NCBI GenBank assembly: GCA_963695805.1
Contig: CAVOHV010000015.1
Coordinates: forward strand, 248,001 to 312,000
Origin: DASUPK01 sp963695805
GTDB lineage: Bacteria; Actinomycetota; Thermoleophilia; Solirubrobacterales; 70-9
DNA: 64,000 bases
Reading direction: 5' to 3'
The notes beneath the pieces are model-generated. The model had not been told where the DNA came from. It saw only the letters and a program-made list of their open reading frames with translations, and did no database searches. A program made the position numbers and the translations under genes. Below are positions 53,078 through 62,681 of the stretch, one piece after another. The stretch's first letter is position 1. Every line of letters starts with the position of its first letter.

Positions 53078-54031
53078 ATGGCCAGCCCCCTGACCAGGGA
53101 GAGGCCCGAGCAGCAGGTGGCCGACGTAGCCACCGGCGGCCGGACCTCCAAGCCACGCCGCGGTCCCGTGCGCGCGGTGATCGTCGCCCTGCGCCCGCAG
53201 GAGTGGGTCAAGAACCTGCTCGTCTTCGCCGGGCTGCTCTTCTCGGCGAAATACAGGGACTTCGACGCCGTCGTGGACGCGACCATCACGTTCGCCGCCT
53301 TCTGCATGGTCGCCTCGGCCGGCTACCTCGTCAATGACGCCCACGACGTGAACGAGGACCGCCAGCATCCGACCAAGCGCTTCCGCCCGATCGCCTCGGG
53401 CGAGCTCGCCATCCCGACCGCGATCGGCCTGGCGGTCGTGCTCGCCGTCGTTGCGCTCGCCGGTTCAGCCCTGCTCGAGGGCCTCGAGGTGGGCGGGCTT
53501 GTCCTGGCCTACGGGGTGGGCACCACTCTCTACTCCTACGTGCTCAAGCACGAGGTGATTCTCGACGTGATGACGATCTCCGGGCTGTTCGTGCTGCGGG
53601 TGCTCGCCGGCGCCGTAGCCGTGGGCGCCGATGCGTCGGCGTTCCTGCTCCTCTGCACCGGGATGGTCGCCCTCTTCCTCGGCTTCACGAAGCGTCGCCA
53701 GGAGGCGACGTCCGAGCTCCACGCGGGGACCAAGAGCCGGCCGGTTCTCGAGCACTACTCCATCCCCTTCCTCGACCAGATGGTCGCCCTGGTCACCGCC
53801 GCAACGGTGATGAGCTACGCGATCTACGCGGTCAACTCGCCCCTGATCGGATCGAAGATGCTCGCCACCCTGCCGCCGGTCCTCTACGGAATCTTCCGCT
53901 ACCTCTACCTGATCTACGACCGCAAGGACACGCGCTCGACCGACGCGATCCTGCTCGAGGACTACGGGATGATCGGCGCCGCGGTTACCTGGGTCGCGAG
54001 CGTGATCATCCTGCTCGCTATCTACCACTGA
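53078..54031 (+). CDS. UbiA-family decaprenyl-phosphate phosphoribosyltransferase-like protein
   Basis: 317 residues with eight or nine membrane helices. ALRPQEWVKNLLVFAGLL, YLVNDAHDVNEDRQHPTKRF and RPIASGELAI match Mycobacterium Rv3806c closely in pattern; the NDxxDxxxD Asp cluster binds metal-diphosphate. The family moves phosphoribose from PRPP to polyprenyl phosphate, a step to arabinose donors for the cell wall. ATG 53078 is nine bases after TACCCT. No arabinosyl genes are in view. It overlaps the convergent XRE gene by 14 bases. Confidence 0.82.
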   Translation: MASPLTRERPEQQVADVATGGRTSKPRRGPVRAVIVALRPQEWVKNLLVFAGLLFSAKYRDFDAVVDATITFAAFCMVASAGYLVNDAHDVNEDRQHPTKRFRPIASGELAIPTAIGLAVVLAVVALAGSALLEGLEVGGLVLAYGVGTTLYSYVLKHEVILDVMTISGLFVLRVLAGAVAVGADASAFLLLCTGMVALFLGFTKRRQEATSELHAGTKSRPVLEHYSIPFLDQMVALVTAATVMSYAIYAVNSPLIGSKMLATLPPVLYGIFRYLYLIYDRKDTRSTDAILLEDYGMIGAAVTWVASVIILLAIYH

Positions 54032-54812
54032 GCTCCGCCAGGCGTTCTGCGCTTTCGTCGTCCATCGGCAGGAATGTCTCGATCGCGAGGTTCGCCGCCG
54101 TCACCTCGAGCGGCGCGCCGAGCGTTGCAATCACCGTGAAGAGGCGGACGTCGCCCAAGGGGGTGCGCAGATCGAGGGAGACCACGGGTTGGGTGGCGGT
54201 TCCACCGGGCGGCTCATCGGGCAGATAGTCGTCGACCTCGTCGATCAGTTCACCGAGGGCAGCGTCGCCATCCTCCCGGCTCCTGCGCTTGAGCCGCTCA
54301 ATCAACGGTGCGCTGCACGCCGCGGTCATCGAGGAGATCCTCGGCAGACCTCCCGGGTGCACGCCGAGGCGCAGGATGTTGATCGGAGGTTCGAGCAGCT
54401 CGGGATCGACGCCCTCCCAGAGGAGCTCGGCGGCGCGATTCGCCTCGATCAGGTTCCAAAGGCCGTCGACGATCAGCGCCGGATTTGGTTCGTGGGCCTC
54501 GAGCAGCCGCCCCAGGGACTGGCGCAGGGGCTGCATCACCTCGCCGTCGTAGGGCTGTTCGAGATAGGGCGGTGCGAAGCCGCCCGAGAGGAGCAGCCGA
54601 TTGCGCTCGCCGATCGGCAGATTGAGATGCTGAGCGAGGTGGACTAGGAGCTGACGGCTCGGCTGCGAGCGGCCGGTCTCCACGAAGCTGAGGTGCTTGG
54701 TCGAGACGTTGGCGTCGAGCGCCAGCTCGAGTTGGGTCAGCCGGCGCTGCGTCCGCCAGAACCGGATCAGCTCACCGGCCGTCTGCGGCTCCCGCTCGCT
54801 CTGAACGACCAC
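54018..54812 (-). CDS. XRE-family regulator with MmyB-like ligand domain
   Basis: 264 residues: an N-terminal helix-turn-helix (ELIRFWRTQRRLTQLELALD, STKHLSFVETGRSQPSRQLL) and a C-terminal PAS-like MmyB domain (PALIVDGLWNLIEANRAAELL, RLFTVIATLGAPLEVTAANLAIETFLP). Proteins of this type commonly sit divergent from one enzyme gene that they repress and may bind a fatty-acid-like ligand. The divergent gene here is a SnoaL-like protein, and two TTAC-N7-GTAA sites lie between them. Confidence 0.9.
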   Translation of the reverse strand: MVVQSEREPQTAGELIRFWRTQRRLTQLELALDANVSTKHLSFVETGRSQPSRQLLVHLAQHLNLPIGERNRLLLSGGFAPPYLEQPYDGEVMQPLRQSLGRLLEAHEPNPALIVDGLWNLIEANRAAELLWEGVDPELLEPPINILRLGVHPGGLPRISSMTAACSAPLIERLKRRSREDGDAALGELIDEVDDYLPDEPPGGTATQPVVSLDLRTPLGDVRLFTVIATLGAPLEVTAANLAIETFLPMDDESAERLAELSGR

Positions 54813-54848
54813 TCGCGTGAAGGTAGCGCGGCGTCCAATCCGGCTCCA

Positions 54849-54889
54849 TTACCGGGCAGGTAAAGGGCTGGGCGTTACACGAGAGGTAA
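54849..54889. promoter_or_regulatory. Two TTAC-N7-GTAA palindromes between the XRE regulator and its neighbour
   Basis: TTACCGGGCAGGTAA (54849-54863) and TTACACGAGAGGTAA (54875-54889) are 26 bases apart start to start, about two and a half helical turns, in the 139-base gap between the divergent genes. They are likely binding sites of the XRE/MmyB-type regulator. Confidence 0.65.
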
Positions 54890-54951
54890 TCGACGCGGAG
54901 CCATTCTCTCGGGATTGTTCACCCCCAAACCGCGAGCAACGGAGGAAACCA

Positions 54952-55401
54952 ATGACCGAGACACAGGCTTTCGTGGACACCGCATCCAGCCAGGCGGGGG
55001 AGCTGGCGGACCGCTACGTCGCGCTTTGGAACGAGGCAGACCCCGACCGGCGCCGCCGCATGATCGCCGGGCTCTGGACGGAGGACGGGACGCACATCCT
55101 CCAGCCGCCAGAGGAGATCCGCGAGGTCGCCGCGCGTCCCGGGATCGGCATGACGGCGGTCCTGGAGGCGCGGGGATACGCGGAGATCGAGGCTCGGGCG
55201 GCAACGGCCTATGAGGAGTGGGTGGGGTCCCAGGAGCTCAGTTTCCGGCGGCGCCCCGACGCCGAGCGACTCCACGACGTCGTCAAGTTTCACTGGGAGG
55301 CGATTGCCAAGGACGGTGAGGCCTTCGCAGTCGGGCTCAGCTTCCTGGTCCTCGCCGAGGACGGCCGGGTTCGACGCGACTACACGTTCGTCGTGGGCTG
55401 A
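54952..55401 (+). CDS. SnoaL/NTF2-like protein
   Basis: 149 residues from ATG 54952, which has GGAGGAAACCA before it. DRYVALWNEADPDRRRRMIAGLW, EDGTHILQPPEEIRE and VKFHWEAIAKDGEAFAVGLSFLVL are the cone-shaped SnoaL/NTF2 fold. Members are isomerases, hydrolases or binding proteins. Divergent from the XRE regulator, so probably its main target. Substrate unknown. Confidence 0.78.
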   Translation: MTETQAFVDTASSQAGELADRYVALWNEADPDRRRRMIAGLWTEDGTHILQPPEEIREVAARPGIGMTAVLEARGYAEIEARAATAYEEWVGSQELSFRRRPDAERLHDVVKFHWEAIAKDGEAFAVGLSFLVLAEDGRVRRDYTFVVG

Positions 55402-55404
55402 GCG

Positions 55405-55435
55405 CTGACTGGCCAGTCGGCCAGTCAGATAGGCT
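55405..55435 (+). promoter_or_regulatory. 24-bp palindromic operator and promoter of the acyl-CoA dehydrogenase pair
   Basis: CTGACTGGCC, four bases AGTC, then GGCCAGTCAG (55405-55428) form a perfect inverted repeat in the -35 region. TAGGCT (55430-55435) follows as -10, and six bases later the GTG at 55442. TGACTGGCCAGTCA-like sites are typical of TetR-type regulators of fatty acid or sterol breakdown; no such regulator gene is adjacent. Confidence 0.7.
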
Positions 55436-55441
55436 CCGCCA

Positions 55442-56581
55442 GTGGACCTGAGCCTCACCGACTCTGAGGCGGCCTTCCGCGACGAGGTGCGGAGTTGGCT
55501 GGAGGAGAACCACCCGGGGCCCGCGCCCGAGGGGGACGACACCGCCGAGTTCGAGTTTCGCCGAGCCTGGCAGAAGAAGATGCACGAGGCGGGCTGGGCC
55601 GGGATCTCCTGGCCCGAGGAGTACGGCGGCAAGGGCGCCACCCTGATAGAGCAGTCGATGTTCAACGAGGAGCTCGCCCGCCAGCGTGTCCCGGCCCCGG
55701 CCAATGTGCTCGGCCTGGTGATGGGCGGCCCCGTGGTGATTGCCCGAGGCAACGAGGAACAGAAGGAGCGCTACCTCGAGCCGATCCTCTCCGGGGAGGA
55801 GATCTGGTGTCAGGGCTTCTCGGAGCCCGAGTCCGGTTCCGATCTGGCCTCGCTCAAGACCCGCGCCGTGAAGGCCAATGGCACCTGGAAGGTCACCGGG
55901 CAGAAGGTCTGGACCACCTACGCGCACGAGGCGAAGTGGTGCATGCTCCTCGCCCGCACGGACCAGGACGCCCCCAAGCACAAGGGGATCACCTACTTCA
56001 TCCTCGACATGGAGCAGCCGAACGTCGACATTCGGCCGCTTCGGCAGATCACCGGCGAGGCCGAATTCAACGAGATCTTTCTCGAGGAGGCCGAGATCCC
56101 CGACGAGAACATCATCGGCGAGGTCGGTGGCGGCTGGCAGGTTGCAATCACGACCCTGATGTTCGAGCGAGCCGGACTCGGCGCGGCCGCGGTGCTGGGG
56201 CTGAAGCGGAGCATCGAGGATCTGATCGCGATTGTGCGCGAGCGGGGCCTCGACGAGGATCCGCTCATCCGTCAGCGGATCGCCGAGCTTCAGATCGGGA
56301 TCGAGGCGATGCGGCTCGGCTCGCTGCGCGCCCTGACCAAGACGATGAAGACCGGGGTCCCTGGCCCCGAGGGCTCCCTCTCGAAGTGGGAATGGGCCGA
56401 TTACAACCAGGCTCTCACCGAGCTGGGCAACGAGGTCCTCGGCCCCGAGGGGATGCGGAACGGAACCGATTGGAGCTACCGCTTCCTGCGCTCTCGGGCC
56501 AACTCGATCGAGGGCGGCACCACGGAGGTCCTGAAGAACATCATCGCCGAGCGCGTGCTCGGGCTCCCGAGGCTGAGGTAA
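55442..56581 (+). CDS. Acyl-CoA dehydrogenase, first subunit of a heteromeric pair
   Basis: 379 residues: AGWAGISWPEEYGGKGA, the FAD segment CQGFSEPESGSDLASLKT, KVWTTYAHEAKWCMLLART, and the C-terminal ANSIEGGTTEVLKNIIAERVLG with the probable catalytic Glu. Together with the shorter partner that follows after three bases, it resembles the alpha2-beta2 FadE/ChsE enzymes of sterol side-chain and related acyl-CoA breakdown. Leaderless by promoter spacing. The acyl substrate is unknown. Confidence 0.88.
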   Translation: MDLSLTDSEAAFRDEVRSWLEENHPGPAPEGDDTAEFEFRRAWQKKMHEAGWAGISWPEEYGGKGATLIEQSMFNEELARQRVPAPANVLGLVMGGPVVIARGNEEQKERYLEPILSGEEIWCQGFSEPESGSDLASLKTRAVKANGTWKVTGQKVWTTYAHEAKWCMLLARTDQDAPKHKGITYFILDMEQPNVDIRPLRQITGEAEFNEIFLEEAEIPDENIIGEVGGGWQVAITTLMFERAGLGAAAVLGLKRSIEDLIAIVRERGLDEDPLIRQRIAELQIGIEAMRLGSLRALTKTMKTGVPGPEGSLSKWEWADYNQALTELGNEVLGPEGMRNGTDWSYRFLRSRANSIEGGTTEVLKNIIAERVLGLPRLR

Positions 56582-56584
56582 CGG

Positions 56585-57604
56585 ATGAACTTCGACCTCG
56601 ATGAGGAGCAGCAGGAGATCCAGCGCACGGCTCACGAGTTCCTCGCCTCCCGCTTTGCGCCTTCGAAGGTGCGCGAGCTCGCCGAGGCTCGTTCGTACGA
56701 CGACGGCCTCTGGAAGGAGATCTCCGACCTCGGCTGGCCGGGGATCGCCATCTCGGAGGACGACGGTGGCCAGGGATTGGGGATGGTCGAGCTCGTGGTG
56801 CTGCTCGAGGAGTCCGGGTATGCCTGTGCGCCCAGCCCGCTGCTCGGCACGGCCGGCGCCGCGCTTGTGATCTCGGCCGCGGGCTCGGATGAGCAGCGCT
56901 CGGAGTGGCTTCCGAAGCTGGCTTCAGGAGAGGCGACCGGCGCCTTCGGTGGTTTCGCCGAGGGCCAGAGCACGCTCTTCTGCGACCTCCCCATCGCGGA
57001 CGTGGTGGTCACCCTCGACGGGGAGGGGGCGCTGCTCGCACCGGCGAGCGACGTGGACTTCGAGCCCTTCGAGGCGTTCGACGCGACCCGTTCCTACGGT
57101 CTCGTCTCCGAGGCCACCGGGGAGCGGCTTCCGGGTGACGTCGGCCCCGGGCGGGACCGGCTGGCGGTCGCGATCGCGGCCGAGCTCACCGGGATCGCGC
57201 AGCGCACTCTCGAGATGGCCACCGACTACGCGCGCGAGCGCCAGCAGTTCGGCCGCCCCATCGGCGCCTACCAGGGGGTCAGCCATCGCATCGCGGCCAT
57301 GCTGCTCGCAACCGAGGAGTCCCGGTCGCTCACCTACTACGCGGCCTGGACCGCCGACGCCGAGCCCGAATCCCTACCGATGGCCGCCGCGATGGCGGGC
57401 GCCCGGTCAGCCGAGGCGGGCTGGGAGGTCCCGGCCTCCGCACTTCAGGTCTTCGGCGGCATCGGCTTTACCTGGGAGCACGACCTCCAGTTCTGGCTGA
57501 AGCGCGGCCGCGTCGCCGGCCGCATGCTCGGCACCCCACGGGATCACCACGAGCGGGTGGCCGACCTCTCCGGGCTCGGGGCCGGCGAACCGGCCGCCGT
57601 CTAG
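56585..57604 (+). CDS. Acyl-CoA dehydrogenase, second (short) subunit of the pair
   Basis: 339 residues: MNFDLDEEQQEIQRTAHEFL, WPGIAISEDDGGQGLGMVE, YARERQQFGRPIGAYQGVSHRIAAM and ALQVFGGIGFTWEHDLQFWLKR. The middle beta domain is short and lacks the normal FAD-contact motif, and there is no EGTSEIQ-type Glu, as in the non-catalytic half of heteromeric acyl-CoA dehydrogenases. It converges on the LLM gene, sharing CTAG as both stop codons. Confidence 0.86.
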   Translation: MNFDLDEEQQEIQRTAHEFLASRFAPSKVRELAEARSYDDGLWKEISDLGWPGIAISEDDGGQGLGMVELVVLLEESGYACAPSPLLGTAGAALVISAAGSDEQRSEWLPKLASGEATGAFGGFAEGQSTLFCDLPIADVVVTLDGEGALLAPASDVDFEPFEAFDATRSYGLVSEATGERLPGDVGPGRDRLAVAIAAELTGIAQRTLEMATDYARERQQFGRPIGAYQGVSHRIAAMLLATEESRSLTYYAAWTADAEPESLPMAAAMAGARSAEAGWEVPASALQVFGGIGFTWEHDLQFWLKRGRVAGRMLGTPRDHHERVADLSGLGAGEPAAV

Positions 57605-58533
57605 CTCTCGGCGACCTCCGCGATGTAGTCGACGCCGTCGAGGTCGCGGTGCGGCAGGTACTGGAGCATGACCCGCTCGACGCCGAGCTCCTCGAGCTCA
57701 GTGAGCTGTTGGCGGATCTCCGCGACGGTTCCGACCAGGGAGTTCGGCCGTTCCGCCTCGAGATAGGCCTCAGGGTCGATCGCCTGGTCCCCGCGAATCT
57801 CCGCCACCGCATGGGCGCGCTCGAGCAGGTCGACCTCGTCCGAGCCGATGATGCAGCTCGTCATCAGCGAGATCACCGGCCCGGGTCTCTCCGCCTCTTG
57901 CCATGCGCGCCGCACCTCCGGGACCGCCGCGGCGCACTCCTCGGCCGTCATCATCACCAGGTTGTACTCGTCGGCCCAGCTGGCGGCCAATCGCAGGCTG
58001 CGGGGCTTCGCCCTGCCTCCCACGATCAGGTTCGGAGTTGAGAGCGGCTTGGGCAGGGCGTCGCCGCTGAGCTCGTAGTGCTCGCCCTCAAAGTCGAGCC
58101 GCCCCTCCTCCCACTGGCGCCTGACGATCTCGATCTGCTCCTGGAGCAGCTCGAATCGCTCTCCCGTCGGCGGGAAGGGGAAGCCATAGGCGGCGTGTTC
58201 CGCCTCGAGCCAGCCAGCCCCCATGCCGAGCTCAATCCGGCCGCCGCCCGAGATGTGGTCAGCCGTGACGACGTTCTTCGCCAGCACCGAGGGGTGCCTG
58301 AAGGTGGCGGGCGAGACGAGTGTTCCCAGACGGAGGTCGGTGGTGATCGCCGCCAGGCCGGCGATCGTCGCCCAGGCGTCGAGAGAACCGCGATTGGTCC
58401 TGCCCATCACCGAGAGGTAGTGGTCGGAGCGGAAGAGCGCCTCGATCGGGCTCTTCTCGCAGGCCTTGGCGAGGGCGAGCCAGTCCTCCCAGCTGACCGA
58501 CTCCTGCCCCTCGATCATCAGGCAGACGCGCAT
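57601..58533 (-). CDS. LLM-class (F420-type) oxidoreductase
   Basis: 310 residues of the luciferase-like TIM-barrel family: FRSDHYLSVMG, LRLGTLVSPATFRHPSVLAKN, SGGGRIELGMGAGWLEAEHAAYG, PNLIVGGRAKPRSLRLAA. These are the markers of actinobacterial F420-dependent enzymes; F420 rather than FMN is inference. The ATG overlaps the stop of the upstream 96-residue gene by one base (TGATG). Confidence 0.88.
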   Translation of the reverse strand: MRVCLMIEGQESVSWEDWLALAKACEKSPIEALFRSDHYLSVMGRTNRGSLDAWATIAGLAAITTDLRLGTLVSPATFRHPSVLAKNVVTADHISGGGRIELGMGAGWLEAEHAAYGFPFPPTGERFELLQEQIEIVRRQWEEGRLDFEGEHYELSGDALPKPLSTPNLIVGGRAKPRSLRLAASWADEYNLVMMTAEECAAAVPEVRRAWQEAERPGPVISLMTSCIIGSDEVDLLERAHAVAEIRGDQAIDPEAYLEAERPNSLVGTVAEIRQQLTELEELGVERVMLQYLPHRDLDGVDYIAEVAES

Positions 58534-58823
58534 CAGTGCTGGACCTTCGCGTCGGAAATCACCTGCATCTTGCCGCCGTGCCGGAAGTGGACGTCCACGG
58601 TCTCATTCTTGCCGTAGCTGCCGAACAGGCCGAGGACCATCGCCGCCCAGCGTGCGCCGCTCACCTTCTCCTTGACCAGAGGCCGAGAGAAGACGACCTC
58701 GCGCCCATGGATGAAGTAGTCAACTCCCTCGCGCTGTTGGGTGCCGTTGATGAACACCTGGATCGGGCGCTCCGCCCCGTTCGGCAGGCGGACGCGACGT
58801 CCGACTTCCACGCTCTCGGTCAT
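58533..58823 (-). CDS. Small hypothetical protein, coupled to the LLM gene
   Basis: 96 residues: VFINGTQQREGVDYFIHGREVVFSRPL, a short beta-rich part that recalls phage/adhesin-like decoration domains, then ARWAAMVLGLFGSYG and ETVDVHFRHGGKMQVIS. The ATG is seven bases after TAAGGT. It is translated directly into the LLM gene. I do not recognise the family; no function is assigned. Confidence 0.68.
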   Translation of the reverse strand: MTESVEVGRRVRLPNGAERPIQVFINGTQQREGVDYFIHGREVVFSRPLVKEKVSGARWAAMVLGLFGSYGKNETVDVHFRHGGKMQVISDAKVQH

Positions 58824-58847
58824 CGACCGGACCTTATTCCCGCGCGC

Positions 58848-59192
58848 TCATTCGCCAAGCGCGCTCTTCAATCGCTCGAAAGCGTCATCCAATGAGTCCG
58901 CCTCGATCGTCTCCTTGCGGATCGCGCCGGTGTACGGGATCGCACTGCCATCGCCCATCACATCGATGCCGCCCTCCGGCGTACGGATCAGGCCGGGGCC
59001 GGAGATCTCGATGCGGGCGTGGACACGCTGATCGGGAGCGTGGGTCCGAAAGACGCTGATCGCCGGCAGTCCACCCTCGCGCCTGACCTCCTCGACCCGA
59101 CGGCGGGCGTCATCCAACGCCTCGCCGAGCGAGTCGAACTTCTCGCTGTCGACATCGGACCCATCCCGAACCGTGACCTTCCACTTGCCCAC
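58848..59192 (-). CDS. Small hypothetical protein (114 aa)
   Basis: 114 residues, mixed alpha/beta and charged: KWKVTVRDGSDVDSEKFDSL, DDARRRVEEVRREGG, VHARIEISGPGLIRTPEGG, ADSLDDAFERLKSALGE. No Cys, membrane or signal features, so probably cytosolic. The GTG lies eight bases after TAGTCT. It is divergent from the SnoaL-like gene with only 32 bases between, both apparently leaderless. Family unknown. Confidence 0.68.
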   Translation of the reverse strand: MGKWKVTVRDGSDVDSEKFDSLGEALDDARRRVEEVRREGGLPAISVFRTHAPDQRVHARIEISGPGLIRTPEGGIDVMGDGSAIPYTGAIRKETIEADSLDDAFERLKSALGE

Positions 59193-59224
59193 GCGCGCGC
59201 AGACTAGCCTGGGATACTGCGCCG

Positions 59225-59667
59225 ATGTCCGGGGAGAACGTGGAGGTCGTTCGCGAGGCCTTCCGGCTTTGGGGCCTGGATCCGGACGGTGGGCTCGAGC
59301 CGATCGACCTCGCCCGACAGCGGGAGGTGTTCGAGGGAGACACGACGGCCGCCGCGGAGCTCTTCGATCCCGAGGTGGAGATCCACCCGCCGGAGGGCGC
59401 GGTCGGCGGCAGCATTCAGCGTGGCTATGAGGGCGTCGTTCGCAACTGGAGCGACCTGCTCGCGACGTTCGACGAGTTCCTGATCGCCCCGCTGGAGTTC
59501 CACGAAGCCGAGGAACAGGTGGTCGTCATCCAGCGCAACATCGGCCGCATGGGCGAGATCGAGGTCAATGAGACCCACTCGGTCCTTTTCACCTTGCGAA
59601 ATCGCCGAATCACCCGGATCGAGGTCTTCGCCAGCCGGGACGGCGCGGTCGAGGCGGCTTCCGCCGC

Positions 59668-59671
<4 letters not shown>
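59225..59671 (+). CDS. SnoaL/NTF2-like protein
   Basis: 148 residues: ENVEVVREAFRLWGLDPDGG at the start, LFDPEVEIHPPEGAVGG, RGYEGVVRNWSDLLATFDEF, and the last strand HSVLFTLRNRRITRIEVFASRDGAVEA. This is the common MSxENVEVVR-type SnoaL group of actinomycetes. ATG 59225 is six bases after GATACT. Its stop shares CTAG with the convergent citrate synthase. Substrate unknown. Confidence 0.82.
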
Positions 59672-61077
<1,406 letters not shown>

Positions 61078-61146
61078 CACCCCTCCTTGTGCGTCCGGAA
61101 TAGCCTGCTCACAGCAGACACGTTCAACCTGGCCCAGTATCGCACG

Positions 61147-61962
61147 ATGCCCTTATCGCCCTTCCACGAAACCGGCCTGTACTACGAGCGCAGCGGCGCA
61201 GGCGAGGCGCTGGTCCTCGTGCACGGTTCATGGGTCGATGGACGCACCTGGGACGCCGTCGGGACCGCGCTGGCGCGGTCGTTCGAAGTCGTCACCTACG
61301 ACCGACGCGGCCACAGCCGCAGCGTCCTGTCGCCGGCGTCGGGCACCATCCACGACGACGTCGCCGACCTTTCTGGGCTCATCGAGGCGCTGAGTCTGCA
61401 GCCGGCGCACGTGGCCGGGGCATCGGGGGGCGGATCGATCGCCCTGCGCCTCGCCGCCACTCGCCCGGACTTGGTCCGCACCGTTTCGGTTCACGAGCCG
61501 CCCCTGTTCGACCTCCTCGACAACCGGGAATTTCCGGAGCTGGCCGAGCTCCGCTCCGTACTCGCTGCTGTCGCGGAGCTCCTCGATACCGGCGATCACG
61601 AGGGTGCGGCAGCTCTGTACTTCGACCAGGTCGCCCGTGCCCCGCATGGCTGGGCCGGATTCGAGCCGTGGCGGCGCGCGATGCTGCTGGCGAACGCCGG
61701 GACCTACCTGGACCAGTGCCGCGATGCCGACGCCCTCGGCATCGAGTTCGAGAGCCTCGCGGCTTTCACCAATCCCGCGCTCGTCACGTTCGGCGATCGC
61801 AGGCCGCCCATGTTCAGGCGGATCGCTGACCTGGTCGTCGAGGCGATGCCCGGCGCCCGCGGCAGGCTGATTCCCGGGACTGCCCATGACCCGCAGGTCA
61901 CGCATCCCGACGCCTACGTCGAGAGCCTCGAGCTTTTCGCGGCCGGCCTGGCCCACCGATGA
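61147..61962 (+). CDS. Alpha/beta hydrolase
   Basis: About 271 residues: LVLVHGSWVDGRTWDAV, VVTYDRRGHSRS, nucleophile Ser in VAGASGGGSIALRLA, and His in IPGTAHDPQVTHPDAY. ATG 61147 is six bases after CAGTAT; a long frame extends upstream only as a shadow of citrate synthase. Its stop overlaps the methyltransferase start (ATGA). Substrate unknown. Confidence 0.85.
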   Translation: MPLSPFHETGLYYERSGAGEALVLVHGSWVDGRTWDAVGTALARSFEVVTYDRRGHSRSVLSPASGTIHDDVADLSGLIEALSLQPAHVAGASGGGSIALRLAATRPDLVRTVSVHEPPLFDLLDNREFPELAELRSVLAAVAELLDTGDHEGAAALYFDQVARAPHGWAGFEPWRRAMLLANAGTYLDQCRDADALGIEFESLAAFTNPALVTFGDRRPPMFRRIADLVVEAMPGARGRLIPGTAHDPQVTHPDAYVESLELFAAGLAHR

Positions 61963-62681
61963 ATGCCACTACCCCGCGCAAGCAGCACGCCCTCCAGCTG
62001 TTCGAGGGCTTGCCGCGACGCTACGACCTAGCCGGCGCTCTCCTCAGCTTCGGCCAGGACCCCCGCTGGCGTCGTGCGATGGTGCGTCAAATTCGTGCCA
62101 CCCCGGGCGACCGGGTGCTCGACGTTGCGACTGGCACGGGCATGGTGGCCACTGCTCTCGTGCGCCGCTACGACTGCTCGGTGGTGGGCCTTGACCAGAG
62201 CCCGCAGATGCTCGCGGGGGCTCGGGCAAAGCTCGATGCGGACCCCCGGCTAGCAGAGCACGTCACGCTGGTTCGCGGCGAAGCCGAGTCCCTGCCTTTC
62301 GACGACGGCGATTTCGACCACCTCACGTTCACCTACCTGCTCCGCTATGTCGAGGATCCCGGGGCCACCCTGCGCGAACTGGCCCGGGTCGTGAAGCCCG
62401 GTGGCCGCATCGCCTCGCTCGAGTTCATGCTCCCTCCCAACCCCCTGACTCGCGCCCTGTGGCGTGTCTACACGCGGGCGTTCATGCCCGTTCTCGGACG
62501 GATGATTTCGCGCGACTGGTACGAGGTCGGCCGATTCCTCGGCCCCAGCATCAGCGATCTCTACGCGCGCCTGCCGCTCGACCGGCAGCTCGAGCTCTGG
62601 CGTGCGGCCGGGATTGAGGACGTCCGTGCCCGCGTGATGAGCTTCGGCGGCGGGGTCGTGATCTGGGGCACGCTTGGCTGA
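61959..62681 (+). CDS. UbiE/MenG-like SAM-dependent methyltransferase
   Basis: 240 residues: FEGLPRRYDLAGALLSFGQDPRWRR, SAM motif VLDVATGTGMVATAL, VVGLDQSPQML, ESLPFDDGDFDHLTFTYLLRYVEDP and RVVKPGGRIASLEF. This is the demethylmenaquinone/ubiquinone methyltransferase pattern, though the usual FGLRNV is FTYLLRYV, so the substrate may differ. Overlaps the next gene by eight bases. Confidence 0.82.
   Translation: MNATTPRKQHALQLFEGLPRRYDLAGALLSFGQDPRWRRAMVRQIRATPGDRVLDVATGTGMVATALVRRYDCSVVGLDQSPQMLAGARAKLDADPRLAEHVTLVRGEAESLPFDDGDFDHLTFTYLLRYVEDPGATLRELARVVKPGGRIASLEFMLPPNPLTRALWRVYTRAFMPVLGRMISRDWYEVGRFLGPSISDLYARLPLDRQLELWRAAGIEDVRARVMSFGGGVVIWGTLG

Noticed and set aside
57601..57604. CTAG shared by two convergent stop codons (also at 59668-59671)
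   Set aside because: Neat, but an expected outcome of tight packing, since CTAG reads as TAG on both strands.
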